Source of the DNA: Tragulus kanchil
Taxonomy: Eukaryota > Chordata > Mammalia > Artiodactyla > Tragulidae
Assembly: GCA_022376925.1 (NCBI GenBank)
Contig: JAIOJX010000006.1
Coordinates: 62,767,394-62,831,393, forward strand
Length of the DNA: 64,000 bases
Direction of reading: 5' to 3'
Position numbers and translations under genes: made by a program
Part shown: piece after piece, positions 35,811 to 46,457 of the stretch
Layout: the number at the start of each line of letters is the position of its first letter
Position numbering within the stretch: the first letter of the stretch is position 1
The notes under the pieces: model-generated
What the model was told of the DNA's origin: nothing
Databases searched by the model: none
The model's input: only the letters and a program-made list of their open reading frames with translations

Positions 35811-36906
35811 AAACTGTAAACAATCCTTAGAACTTTAAAATTTGATGTGTTTGATGTTCCTTCTCAACAACTCCAAGTATCTACATGTGTTTCTCTCCCA
35901 AGGAGTTTAATTTTCTTTTCTGATAAAAAGTATATGAATGCACTTATGTCATGAGAGCTACCTGAGGGATCCCAAGTGTAAGAAGAGAAATTAATAGGAG
36001 ATGGGTTTTATGATCACTCCCATAATAGCCCGTGCGTGAAGCCCTGCAGATCTGTTCATCAAGATAAGGAAAGTGGCTTTCTGATTTAACGATGAGAGCT
36101 ACTGAGTAAGGTTTGTGAGTTATTTTCTTGAGACTGAAACCAATGTAGAGTGTGGCCATGCCTAGAGTAGTAGCTACAGTAGCAAGAGGGAATGGTCCTA
36201 TACTTTAAGATGGACTTCTAATGTAAATAAATGATTGTTATCATCTTCAAATTGTCTAGACTTTGGATTTGTAGACAGTTTCTGAGATACTCTCCCCCCA
36301 AAAGTGTTTGTATCTGTTGATGTTGGAGTATTAAGATTCTCTATAACAGATATATAATATGTAGAGAGCTTACTATGAGGAATTGGCTCACATGATTACT
36401 GAAGTAAGTAAGTCTCAGGACTCAGGAAAGCTGATGCTCAAGTTCAAGCCCAAAAGCTGGAAACACTAAGGCCTCAGCTCAAGGCAAGAGGAAATTCCTT
36501 CAGATCCAAAGAGTCAAGTTTTTGTTCTATTTAGGCTTCCAACCGATTGGGTAAGGTCCATTCACCTTGGGGAAGGCAATATTTTTTACTTAGCCTATCA
36601 ATTTAAATGTTAAATTCATTCCAAAATTCCCTCACAAAATAGTTTTGACCATATATCTGGACACTCTGTGACCCAGTCAAGTAGACCCACAAAACTAACA
36701 ATCAGTTTTCCCATTTGAGAAGTACTTTTGGTGACTAAACACTCCAGTGGGGTCAATGTCATGACCATAGTCTTCCCACTGGAAGGCCTCTGGAAATCAA
36801 ATCCATGATCGTAGTTGGTGAAATTATTAATTTTAAATTCAGCAATTGAGTTGTTTGTCTCTGTTACTTTTTTGGTAAGTTCTTGTATTTCTTTCAGTTT
36901 AGTTGT
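35811..36906. repeat. Tandem duplication 9, copy A
   Basis: Repeated at 36908-38010 (offset 1097). The last few bases of copy A (36895-36906) are a degraded version of the L1 sequence seen at 37991-38010. Confidence 0.95.
36340..36700 (+). mobile_element. Ancient interspersed repeat, probably old L1 3' end (copy A)
   Basis: The order 'aggaattggctcacatgatt', 'ttttgttctatttaggcttc', 'ttttacttagcctatcaat', 'gacccagtcaagtagaccca' matches a common old mammalian repeat with that 3' signature. I cannot name the subfamily with certainty. The duplicate is at 37437-37797. Confidence 0.55.
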
Positions 36907-36907
36907 A

Positions 36908-38010
36908 AAACTGTAAACAATCCTTAGAACTTTAAAATTTGATGTGTTTGATGTTCCTTCTCAACAACTCCAAGTATCTACATGTGTTTCTCTCCCAAGG
37001 AGTTTAATTTTCTTTTCTGATAAAAAGTATATGAATGCACTTATGTCATGAGAGCTACCTGAGGGATCCCAAGTGTAAGAAGAGAAATTAATAGGAGATG
37101 GGTTTTATGATCACTCCCATAATAGCCCGTGCGTGAAGCCCTGCAGATCTGTTCATCAAGATAAGGAAAGTGGCTTTCTGATTTAACGATGAGAGCTACT
37201 GAGTAAGGTTTGTGAGTTATTTTCTTGAGACTGAAACCAATGTAGAGTGTGGCCATGCCTAGAGTAGTAGCTACAGTAGCAAGAGGGAATGGTCCTATAC
37301 TTTAAGATGGACTTCTAATGTAAATAAATGATTGTTATCATCTTCAAATTGTCTAGACTTTGGATTTGTAGACAGTTTCTGAGATACTCTCCCCCCAAAA
37401 GTGTTTGTATCTGTTGATGTTGGAGTATTAAGATTCTCTATAACAGATATATAATATGTAGAGAGCTTACTATGAGGAATTGGCTCACATGATTACTGAA
37501 GTAAGTAAGTCTCAGGACTCAGGAAAGCTGATGCTCAAGTTCAAGCCCAAAAGCTGGAAACACTAAGGCCTCAGCTCAAGGCAAGAGGAAATTCCTTCAG
37601 ATCCAAAGAGTCAAGTTTTTGTTCTATTTAGGCTTCCAACCGATTGGGTAAGGTCCATTCACCTTGGGGAAGGCAATATTTTTTACTTAGCCTATCAATT
37701 TAAATGTTAAATTCATTCCAAAATTCCCTCACAAAATAGTTTTGACCATATATCTGGACACTCTGTGACCCAGTCAAGTAGACCCACAAAACTAACAATC
37801 AGTTTTCCCATTTGAGAAGTACTTTTGGTGACTAAACACTCCAGTGGGGTCAATGTCATGACCATAGTCTTCCCACTGGAAGGCCTCTGGAAATCAAATC
37901 CATGATCGTAGTTGGTGAAATTATTAATTTTAAATTCAGCAATTGAGTTGTTTGTCTCTGTTACTTTTTTGGTAAGTTCTTGTATTTCTTTATTCAGTGT
38001 GTTAGTTGTA
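36908..38010. repeat. Tandem duplication 9, copy B
   Basis: Second copy of 35811-36906, continuing naturally into L1 ORF1 and the CDKN2AIP retrocopy. Confidence 0.95.
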
Positions 38011-38031
38011 TCTTGCAATTTCTCTAAAATT
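37920..38031 (-). mobile_element. L1 ORF1 part, downstream side of the retrocopy insertion
   Basis: On the minus strand it encodes RILEKLQDTTNTLNKEIQEL and onward to IAEFKI, the coiled-coil region of L1 ORF1p. It continues the frame that ends in 'MIVWMIKNTEN' at about 43240, with the CDKN2AIP copy between them. The L1 ends near 37920. A copy of its last part is at about 36823-36906. Confidence 0.85.
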
Positions 38032-38048
38032 CTGTTTTCAGTGTTTTT
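38032..38048 (+). repeat. Target-site duplication, left (retrocopy 3' side)
   Basis: The 17-bp string ctgttttcagtgttttt. The same bases are at 43217-43233 (and 44315-44331 in duplicated copy B). In the sense of the insertion it starts AAAAA after TC, like an L1 endonuclease target. Confidence 0.93.
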
Positions 38049-38203
38049 TTTTTTAAATAGCATAAAGCATTTAATATCTAAACAAATCGATCTGTCAATT
38101 ATAGTAGTCACAAAATATGCTTAATATAGAAACCCACATTTATGTCTTTAAGAAAAAAGGGTAAATTATATCTTACCTCAAAACATAAATTAACCCACTT
38201 AAA

Positions 38204-39285
38204 GAATCTGCAGAGGTCAAATTGTGAATTTCAAACAACTTCAGAATAAAATAACCTTAAGTATGTTACACTGCTTTATACCTAAAAAATACAACTTCTC
38301 ATAAAAATAGTCTGAGGCAACTATTTCCTTTTATTCTTTAACAAACATGTTCAGCACTATGGGCAACATCCGTTAATACCTTAAGCTTCACAGACTTTCA
38401 GACATTCAACTACTATGGTCCCCTTTTCTTTGATGTGACAGTTTATTCAGCTAGAAAAAAAAATAAGCATGGTAGACAACTTATACACTTTCACCAAACT
38501 GAAAGTAGTACAAAAATTTCAAGACTACAGAACTACACACTGTACCTAATGTATCATTAAAAATAGAAGACAGTATTTCCTTCAGCAAATAAAACAGCAT
38601 ACTGGTATGCCGTTAATGCATAAACCTTTTAATATATACTGTCATTCACAAATTATTTACAATTTCCATTGTGTGAAGAGAACTAGAATGTAAATTTTCT
38701 GCAAAACTGGAAAAAAGCAATACAAAATTTGTGAAAGCTTATGTCTCGTATTATACAAAAGTAAGCCAGTTTTTCCTCTTCAAATACCCGATCACGTACA
38801 CAGTGATATTTCTGGGCATATTATAGTAACTCTTCAGGATGTTTTACTGCTGGAGGCAAGTTTACAGGTCTTGATTCTTCATTGAGGAGTACTAAGTCTT
38901 CTATTTCACTGCCTCTGTATTTCCTTTTACATATTTTTACCACTACTTTTTTCTTGAGAAATAACTTCAAGGCTTCTCTTGATGCAACTGCCTTTGCATT
39001 TTCTTTGCTTTTTCCACAGCCAGTGCCCAAATACACAGACTTACATCTCAACTCACAAACAATACTTTCTTGAGAGCTCTTATTTTGAGGCAGATGTGCC
39101 AGTTCTTTTAGGGGGACAGAAAACACATCCAGGGTGGCTTTCAGAGCCTCAATAGCTGCATTGAGGAGCTCTCCATGATTCACACTGGGGCTAAAGCCAC
39201 CAACGGCCACCAACTTCCATGCCACCGTTTTATACAGTCTATTGAAAAAAGGCTGTTTCTGCTTCACATCTTCGTTGGTTAACTT
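38204..39285. repeat. Tandem duplication 10, copy A
   Basis: Repeated at 39292-40373 (offset 1088). It covers retrocopy 3'UTR and C-terminal codons. Six filler bases (ccaaat) lie at the junction, where copy A leaves the CDKN2AIP frame. Confidence 0.95.
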
Positions 39286-39291
39286 CCAAAT

Positions 39292-40373
39292 GAATCTGCA
39301 GAGGTCAAATTGTGAATTTCAAACAACTTCAGAATAAAATAACCTTAAGTATGTTACACTGCTTTATACCTAAAAAATACAACTTCTCATAAAAATAGTC
39401 TGAGGCAACTATTTCCTTTTATTCTTTAACAAACATGTTCAGCACTATGGGCAACATCCGTTAATACCTTAAGCTTCACAGACTTTCAGACATTCAACTA
39501 CTATGGTCCCCTTTTCTTTGATGTGACAGTTTATTCAGCTAGAAAAAAAAATAAGCATGGTAGACAACTTATACACTTTCACCAAACTGAAAGTAGTACA
39601 AAAATTTCAAGACTACAGAACTACACACTGTACCTAATGTATCATTAAAAATAGAAGACAGTATTTCCTTCAGCAAATAAAACAGCATACTGGTATGCCG
39701 TTAATGCATAAACCTTTTAATATATACTGTCATTCACAAATTATTTACAATTTCCATTGTGTGAAGAGAACTAGAATGTAAATTTTCTGCAAAACTGGAA
39801 AAAAGCAATACAAAATTTGTGAAAGCTTATGTCTCGTATTATACAAAAGTAAGCCAGTTTTTCCTCTTCAAATACCCGATCACGTACACAGTGATATTTC
39901 TGGGCATATTATAGTAACTCTTCAGGATGTTTTACTGCTGGAGGCAAGTTTACAGGTCTTGATTCTTCATTGAGGAGTACTAAGTCTTCTATTTCACTGC
40001 CTCTGTATTTCCTTTTACATATTTTTACCACTACTTTTTTCTTGAGAAATAACTTCAAGGCTTCTCTTGATGCAACTGCCTTTGCATTTTCTTTGCTTTT
40101 TCCACAGCCAGTGCCCAAATACACAGACTTACATCTCAACTCACAAACAATACTTTCTTGAGAGCTCTTATTTTGAGGCAGATGTGCCAGTTCTTTTAGG
40201 GGGACAGAAAACACATCCAGGGTGGCTTTCAGAGCCTCAATAGCTGCATTGAGGAGCTCTCCATGATTCACACTGGGGCTAAAGCCACCAACGGCCACCA
40301 ACTTCCATGCCACCGTTTTATACAGTCTATTGAAAAAAGGCTGTTTCTGCTTCACATCTTCGTTGGTTAACTT
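39292..40373. repeat. Tandem duplication 10, copy B
   Basis: Second copy of 38204-39285, continuing correctly upstream into the Ser-rich coding part. Confidence 0.95.
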
Positions 40374-41120
40374 GCAACAAGAGAACCTGACAGAGCTCTC
40401 ACTCAACTGCGAGGTACTTTTAGAAGGCAGCTGGGCCGTGCTGGTCTGACTGCTACTCTTTGAAGCCAGCTGGGACACACTTGCTATGGCAGTGCTTTTG
40501 GAAACCAGAGAGCCGCTGGCCTGGGAGCTGTTCTTAGAAGCTAACAGGGACGCAGCGACCTGGGAAGCACTTTTGGGAGTCAGCACTGTGTTCGCTGAGG
40601 TGCTGCTCTTGGGGGCTAGGGAAGACGTGGCTGCTGATGAACTGTTTTCAGAAACTGCCAGTGAAACATTGGTCTCTGAACTGGCTTTAGAAGTTAACCC
40701 GCCAGAAGCTGTCTCTGAACTAGGTTTAGAAGACAACAGTGGCAACTCTACTTCTGAGCTTCCCGAGGAGTCCAGAAAGGGCACCTCGATCTCTGAGACG
40801 CTCTGAGAGGCTGAGACAGAAGAGCCTTCCAAAGCACTCTTGTTTGGAGATCCACTCTGCTGTTTGGAATCAGTGGACTGGGTCGCATGATTATTCACAC
40901 TGGATTTCAACAACGAAGAAACAAACGAAGCTGAACCATGCTTATCTGTAGCTCCTGGTTCAGAAGCTTTTCCAGAGCCTACTGCTGCTGTTACCTGAGA
41001 GGCAACACTGCCGCTGCTTTGGCTGGAAACAGAGCGCTCTCCATCGCTGGTGGCGCTGTTCTGACTCGGGGTGCCGGACCTCTGAGTACTCCCACTACTC
41101 TCTGATTTGGAAGACGACCC
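39909..41120 (-). pseudogene. CDKN2AIP (retrocopy): CDKN2AIP retrocopy, C-terminal frame
   Basis: Open after the TAG at 41123-41121 for about 403 codons. It has a long Ser/Thr/Lys-rich part with degenerate 10-12-residue repeats of the LxSKSxSQ type, then NEDVKQKQPFFNRLYKTVAW and GTGCGKSKENAKAVASREAL, the double-stranded-RNA-binding-like region, then KKKVVVKICKRKYRGSE and a terminal PEELL. A duplicated Cys codon gives FSCCKL where the parent family has FSCKL. There is no ATG near its beginning. Partial duplicates are at 38821-39267 and, truncated by a junction, at 41428-42212. Confidence 0.9.
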
Positions 41121-41417
41121 CTAACACGTTGAGCTGCTGTCCTGCTGAGCAGATGCACGGTCTGTTTTGGCAGGAGTTTTCACGTGATCTTGCTCAACTG
41201 CAGCACTGGTTTTTCCATCTATGGCTCGTTTTTTGGCTTGCTCTTCTACCCTTTCTTGGCAACCAGTTCGTCTCTTGTGGTATGGATGGGAGCATCTGTC
41301 ACTTTGATGCCTTCAGCCATACTAAGTATTTCATCCATAACTTTTGAGTACCGGCACCTGAGGGAGACGTGGTTGGCCCAGGCCATGGAAAAGGAGATGA
41401 GCTGCTGCAGCTGCCGA
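40329..41417. repeat. Tandem duplication 11, copy A
   Basis: Repeated at 41422-42512 (offset about 1092). Junction homology is tattg. One SNP (cactgtg against caccgtg) and a few indels near the junction. Confidence 0.95.
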
Positions 41418-41421
41418 GGGT

Positions 41422-42512
41422 ATTGAAAAAGGCTGTTTCTGCTTCACATCTTCGTTGGTTAACTTGCAACAAGAGAACCTGACAGAGCTCTCACTCAACT
41501 GCGAGGTACTTTTAGAAGGCAGCTGGGCCGTGCTGGTCTGACTGCTACTCTTTGAAGCCAGCTGGGACACACTTGCTATGGCAGTGCTTTTGGAAACCAG
41601 AGAGCCGCTGGCCTGGGAGCTGTTCTTAGAAGCTAACAGGGACGCAGCGACCTGGGAAGCACTTTTGGGAGTCAGCACCGTGTTCGCTGAGGTGCTGCTC
41701 TTGGGGGCTAGGGAAGACGTGGCTGCTGATGAACTGTTTTCAGAAACTGCCAGTGAAACATTGGTCTCTGAACTGGCTTTAGAAGTTAACCCGCCAGAAG
41801 CTGTCTCTGAACTAGGTTTAGAAGACAACAGTGGCAACTCTACTTCTGAGCTTCCCGAGGAGTCCAGAAAGGGCACCTCGATCTCTGAGACGCTCTGAGA
41901 GGCTGAGACAGAAGAGCCTTCCAAAGCACTCTTGTTTGGAGATCCACTCTGCTGTTTGGAATCAGTGGACTGGGTCGCATGATTATTCACACTGGATTTC
42001 AACAACGAAGAAACAAACGAAGCTGAACCATGCTTATCTGTAGCTCCTGGTTCAGAAGCTTTTCCAGAGCCTACTGCTGCTGTTACCTGAGAGGCAACAC
42101 TGCCGCTGCTTTGGCTGGAAACAGAGCGCTCTCCATCGCTGGTGGCGCTGTTCTGACTCGGGGTGCCGGACCTCTGAGTACTCCCACTACTCTCTGATTT
42201 GGAAGACGACCCCTAACACGTTGAGCTGCTGTCCTGCTGAGCAGATGCACGGTCTGTTTTGGCAGGAGTTTTCACGTGATCTTGCTCAACTGCAGCACTG
42301 GTTTTTCCATCTATGGCTCGTTTTTTGGCTTGCTCTTCTACCCTTTCTTGGCAACCAGTTCGTCTCTTGTGGTATGGATGGGAGCATCTGTCACTTTGAT
42401 GCCTTCAGCCATACTAAGTATTTCATCCATAACTTTTTGAGGGTACCGGCACCTGAGGGAGACGTGGTTGGCCCAGGCCATGGAAAAGGAGATGAGCTGC
42501 TGCAGCTGCCGA
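41422..42512. repeat. Tandem duplication 11, copy B
   Basis: Second copy of 40329-41417, running on into the intact N-terminal XTBD codons. Confidence 0.95.
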
Positions 42513-42718
42513 TGGCGGTTCCCGCTCTCGGCGTCAGCAGCTTCCTCCGAGGGAGCAGAGGCAGCGCCGCTGGCCGGGGCCAGGTCCCCGGCGTTGCAGA
42601 GCAGGAACTCCCCGCGGTGGTGCCAGTGTTTGTCGGTCTCACCATCGCTGTGCAGCGCCTCTACCCAGGCGGCCGCCCGCGGGTTCTGGCTCAGGTACTC
42701 CGACACCTCCTGCGCCAT
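42338..42718 (-). pseudogene. CDKN2AIP (retrocopy): CDKN2AIP retrocopy, N-terminal XTBD frame
   Basis: The frame from ATG 42718 gives MAQEVSEYLS, then 'WVEALHSDGETDKHWHHRGE', 'QLQQLISFSMAWANHVSLRC', 'RYPQKVMDEILSMAEG' and ends TTRDELVAKKG before TAG. This is the XRN2-binding (XTBD) domain of the CARF family, about 126 codons. An upstream in-frame ATG at 42871 lies in the leader and is not the family start. The parent continues past 'VAK' with a Lys-rich stretch; here bases are missing and the frame shifts. The region 42337-42216 is open in another frame (starting VEEQAKKR). Confidence 0.9.
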
Positions 42719-43210
42719 GTTGGGCTTGCGGGTGGCAAAGGCCGAGAGTGGACGCTGCGCCGGGGCGAGCGGCCCTGTCACTGCGGCCTGCACTGGCAGC
42801 TCTCCGAAGAACGCCCCTCGGGAGGCCCAAGCACCAAACAACAGGGCCGGGAACAGCTGAACCGCCCACATCTGCCGGCCCCGGCTCCTTCCCTTTTATA
42901 CCCTTGTAGTTGCCACTCTCCCGCGTGTCCTTCCGGCGCGAGCCAGCTCTCCCAGGATGCTTTGCGGCGCGAGAGCTGCCGCGACACTGCGGTCCAGACA
43001 GCGGGGGGGGGGCGCTGGCGGCGAACGTGCGCCTCCAGCCCAGGCGGGGAGGGCCGCCGGGGGGTTCGCCTGGGCCGCCTCCAGCCTCAGCCCCCGCTTC
43101 TGCCTTCCGGGTAGGCTTTGTGACGCCCCGCGCTCCGGCCGCCTCGCTCCCGCATAGGCCCGCCGCTGCAGGGGGCAGCAGAGGGCAGCCGGCGCTTGCC
43201 TGGGCGCCTC
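42500..43210 (-). promoter_or_regulatory. GC/CpG-rich 5' leader of the retrocopy with promoter-like motifs
   Basis: The segment is strikingly CpG-rich in an AT-rich window. Read on the minus strand it has a TATA-like GGGTATAAAAGGG at 42903-42891 and an ETS-type CCGGAAG within 42938-42928. These lie inside the retrocopy and about 185-220 nt upstream of the ATG, so the source transcript began further upstream. Whether it drives transcription here cannot be seen. A near-duplicate is at 43867-44310. Confidence 0.6.
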
Positions 43211-43830
43211 GCCCTCCTGTTTTCAGTGTTTTTGATCATCCATACTATCATTCTTCTGAAATCACTTTCAGAAAATTTGTCCAAATCCTCTTCGTTGATT
43301 TGATCTTGTGTATTTGTAGATTGTTCCTTCACTTGTGTGGTGTTTCTCTGATGTTTCATTGTTATTATTAATTTTTTAACTAACTCTGTTTGGGGTTTCC
43401 TTTTCCCAGACTTTGAGTTACGTTTGTCGGTGTTTGTTCTTTGGATGGGGCTTCTTCCTCTGGGTGATGCTGGTGGTTGGGTGATGTCAGGACTTGCATA
43501 CAAGTGCTTACCTTTGTCGGCATTCTCACTGTTTATTGCTGTCTAGTGTTAGGCGTTCTCTAGTATTGTAGAGTTGTGGAGTCAGTGCTCCCTCCATAAA
43601 GCCCCTGGGCTTGTTGCCTGACCAGGAAGTGAAGATTTCACGGCTGGTTTGTTATGGCATTAAATGATATTAAAACATATATACACAAATGAGAAATAGC
43701 AGGTATACGTTGACAAATGGCAATTAAAATATTATGCAAATACTATCTAGCGCATTGAATTATACACACACATATACAGCTCTAACATAACCCAAACATT
43801 CCAACCAAAGATACAGTACAATACATTAGC
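42768..43830. repeat. Tandem duplication 12, copy A
   Basis: Repeated at 43867-44930 (offset about 1099). It includes the retrocopy leader, the target-site duplication and L1 5' sequence. A 36-bp filler (43831-43866) contains atgttgggctt, which matches the retrocopy near 42717. Confidence 0.95.
43217..43233 (+). repeat. Target-site duplication, right (retrocopy 5' side)
   Basis: Same 17 bp as 38032-38048. L1 ORF1 sequence resumes at 43234. Confidence 0.93.
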
Positions 43831-46105
43831 TCGCCCCCCCATGTTGGGCTTCCCAACCTGGCCGGGAGCGGCCCTGTCACTGCGGCCTGCACTGGCAGCT
43901 CTCGAAGAACGCCCCTCGGGAGGCCCAAGCACCAAACAACAGGGCCGGGAACAGCTGAACCGCCCACATCTGCCGGCCCCGGCTCCTTCCCTTTTATACC
44001 CTTGTAGTTGCCACTCTCCCGCGTGTCCTTCCGGCGCGAGCCAGCTCTCCCAGGATGCTTTGCGGCGCGAGAGCTGCCGCGACACTGCGGTCCAGACAGC
44101 GGGGGGGGGGCGCTGGCGGCGAACGTGCGCCTCCAGCCCAGGCGGGGAGGGCCGCCGGGGGGTTCGCCTGGGCCGCCTCCAGCCTCAGCCCCCGCTTCTG
44201 CCTTCCGGGTAGGCTTTGTGACGCCCCGCGCTCCGGCCGCCTCGCTCCCGCATAGGCCCGCCGCTGCAGGGGGCAGCAGAGGGCAGCCGGCGCTTGCCTG
44301 GGCGCCTCGCCCTCCTGTTTTCAGTGTTTTTGATCATCCATACTATCATTCTTCTGAAATCACTTTCAGAAAATTTGTCCAAATCCTCTTCGTTGATTTG
44401 ATCTTGTGTATTTGTAGATTGTTCCTTCACTTGTGTGGTGTTTCTCTGATGTTTCATTGTTATTATTAATTTTTTAACTAACTCTGTTTGGGGTTTCCTT
44501 TTCCCAGACTTTGAGTTACGTTTGTCGGTGTTTGTTCTTTGGATGGGGCTTCTTACTCTGGGTGATGCTGGTGGTTGGGTGATGTCAGGACTTGCATACA
44601 AGTGCTTACCTTTGTCGGCATTCTCACTGTTTATTGCTGTCTAGTGTTAGGCGTTCTCTAGTATTGTAGAGTTGTGGAGTCAGTGCTCCCTCCATAAAGC
44701 CCCTGGGCTTGTTGCCTGACCAGGAAGTGAAGATTTCACGGCTGGTTTGTTATGGCATTAAATGATATTAAAACATATATACACAAATGAGAAATAGCAG
44801 GTATACGTTGACAAATGGCAATTAAAATATTATGCAAATACTATCTAGCGCATTGAATTATACACACACACATATACAGCTCTAACATAACCCAAACATT
44901 CCAACCAAAGATACAGTACAATACATTAGCACAGCGAATAGAGAAAACCAAGAATGATATCCACCAGTTAATAACCAAACTAAGTAGAGCACCAACTGAA
45001 GAATAATGCTAGAGCAGGGTGCCCATTGGGGATAAGGCAATGAGGACAGAACAGACTAAGAAATATGGCGGGAAAAGGGAAGAAGAGAAAGGGAGGCTAG
45101 AAGAGAAATATAGAATAATACTGCAAAGTTAAATATAGGGAGATAAAGATTTGTATGTATTAGAGTTTAGTGCTGTAGGAAAGGAGCATCAGAGAAAGCA
45201 AAGAGTTATAGAGGAACTAGTAGTACAAATAAAAAATATAAAAATTAAAACAGAGATAAGTATATAGAAAAATATAGAAAAATGAAGCAAAAACAATGAA
45301 AACAAATAAACCCCCCACAGAACCTTAAAAGGCCAATGTGGAACCAGAAGTTTATACCAAAATAAAATGTGTGGTTTAAAAGGAAAAAGAAAAAAAAAAT
45401 TATGTAAACTTGAATATATTCAGTTTTACTGGTAAGATTAGTAGCTTCAATAGAATTCAATGGAGGAAATAAACACACCCACACTCACACACATCCCCCC
45501 ACCTCACAAAAAAAATGGGGTAGGGAAGCACTTCTGCAGTGACCCTGGTCCTGTTGCAGGCCACCATTGACCCCCGCCATTGCGGGAGACATCAGATTAC
45601 TCAGAGGTGAGTCTGGCTCAGTCTCATGCAGGATCGCTATTCCCCACTCCAGGATCACGGTGCGCACAGTTTCCAGTCCTACTTGGCGGCTCTATGATTG
45701 GGTTAATGGTAACCTCCTTCAAAGGAAACTGAGTGCCTTCCTTCCGAGGATTGCTCAAGGGCACTTCTAGCTCAAGGGGGGCACTTGGGCTCTCTAAAGC
45801 AGGTCTGGCTCAGTCCCCTGTGGGCATCACCACTCCTTTCCCAGGTCTTGATCTTCAACAGGCTTTGTGCCTTTGGCCCACCCGGCCTCTCTGGCGGGTA
45901 TGAGGTTTGACTTTTAAAAGCGCGATTGTGCCCTTCCTACCATCTTGTTGCGACTTCTCCTTTGTTCTTCGTTGTGGGGCATCTCTTTGTGATCAGATCC
46001 AACCTCCTCCTGTGGATGGTTTTTCAGGAACTCGTTGCAATTCATGCGATTTTGCAGGAGAGGTGAGTGCACGTCCTTCTATGCCGCCATCTTAGCTCCA
46101 CCCCT
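43234..46105 (-). mobile_element. L1 5'UTR and ORF1 start (host of the retrocopy)
   Basis: The minus-strand L1 starts near 46105 with a 'ggagctaagatggcggcata' type 5' end (read on the minus strand). It has a long 5'UTR and reaches ORF1 at ATG 43359 (MKHQRNTTQVKEQSTNTQDQ, then SDFRRMIVWMIKNTEN). At 43233 the retrocopy interrupts it; ORF1 continues at 38031. Duplications 12 and 13 repeat parts (43867-44930 and 46458-47166). Only 5'UTR plus part of ORF1 is left, so it is not active. Confidence 0.88.
43867..44930. repeat. Tandem duplication 12, copy B
   Basis: Second copy of 42768-43830, with SNPs (for example cttcttcctc against cttcttactc) and small indels. Confidence 0.95.
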
Positions 46106-46452
46106 CTGAAATTGTTAATTTTGATACTGTGATTAGAAAGAGCTAGAAACCCAGAACTTAGGGAACAGGCAAGACTCTATGGTGGTGGAGAGAGGCAGAA
46201 AAAACAGCACCTAGGATCCCAGAAAAAAAGGAAAATAGTATAGCCTCATTATTCTCTTAAACAGCCAAATTATACAAAAGGAAGAGAATCCTTCCAAGTG
46301 TGATAGCCATAATTACATTTACAGAGACTGGATTAAAAATTACAACTTCCTATAGCGTGTGATTGGCTTGAAATATTCTCATCTGCTAAAGAGCCATACA
46401 GAAAACTTTTAGCATAATTTTGCAGCGTTTATTAAGAATATAGTGAATGCAA
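45396..46452. repeat. Tandem duplication 13, copy A
   Basis: Repeated at 46458-47513 (offset 1062). SNPs (gccattgcgg against gccatcgcgg) and a one-base indel are seen. Five filler bases lie at the junction. Confidence 0.95.
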
Positions 46453-46457
46453 AAACT

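Larger units (their letters stand above)
38049..43216 (-). pseudogene. CDKN2AIP (retrocopy): Processed retrocopy of CDKN2AIP (CARF)
   Basis: An intronless minus-strand copy of the CDKN2AIP mRNA. The parent product is a nuclear ARF/p53-pathway partner that also binds XRN2. Order on the minus strand: leader about 498 nt (43216-42719), ATG at 42718, XTBD-type N-terminus, Ser-rich repeats, C-terminal dsRNA-binding-type region ending EELL, TAA at 39911-39909 (again 38823-38821), 3'UTR with an attaaa signal near 38070 and a short A tract. A 17-bp target-site duplication proves retroposition. The frame is broken: a deletion/frameshift leads to TAG at 42340-42338, and an in-frame TAG lies at 42215-42213. 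Two assembly-type duplications (10 and 11) inflate it by about 2.2 kb, so true length is about 3.0 kb. A third (12) repeats its 5' end at 43867-44314. Confidence 0.95.

Noticed and set aside
38821..42871. A functional multi-copy CDKN2AIP gene cluster
   Set aside because: No introns, a target-site duplication around one insertion, disabling stops, and repeats that stop at non-biological boundaries.
42221..43114. Long plus-strand open frame of 297 codons
   Set aside because: It is antisense to the CDKN2AIP retrocopy and open only because the region is GC-rich; no recognisable protein.
43087..43503. Open frame beginning MYASPDITQ (and its duplicate at 44185-44601)
   Set aside because: A fusion of L1 5'UTR, the start of L1 ORF1 and retrocopy leader read through the insertion point; not a gene.
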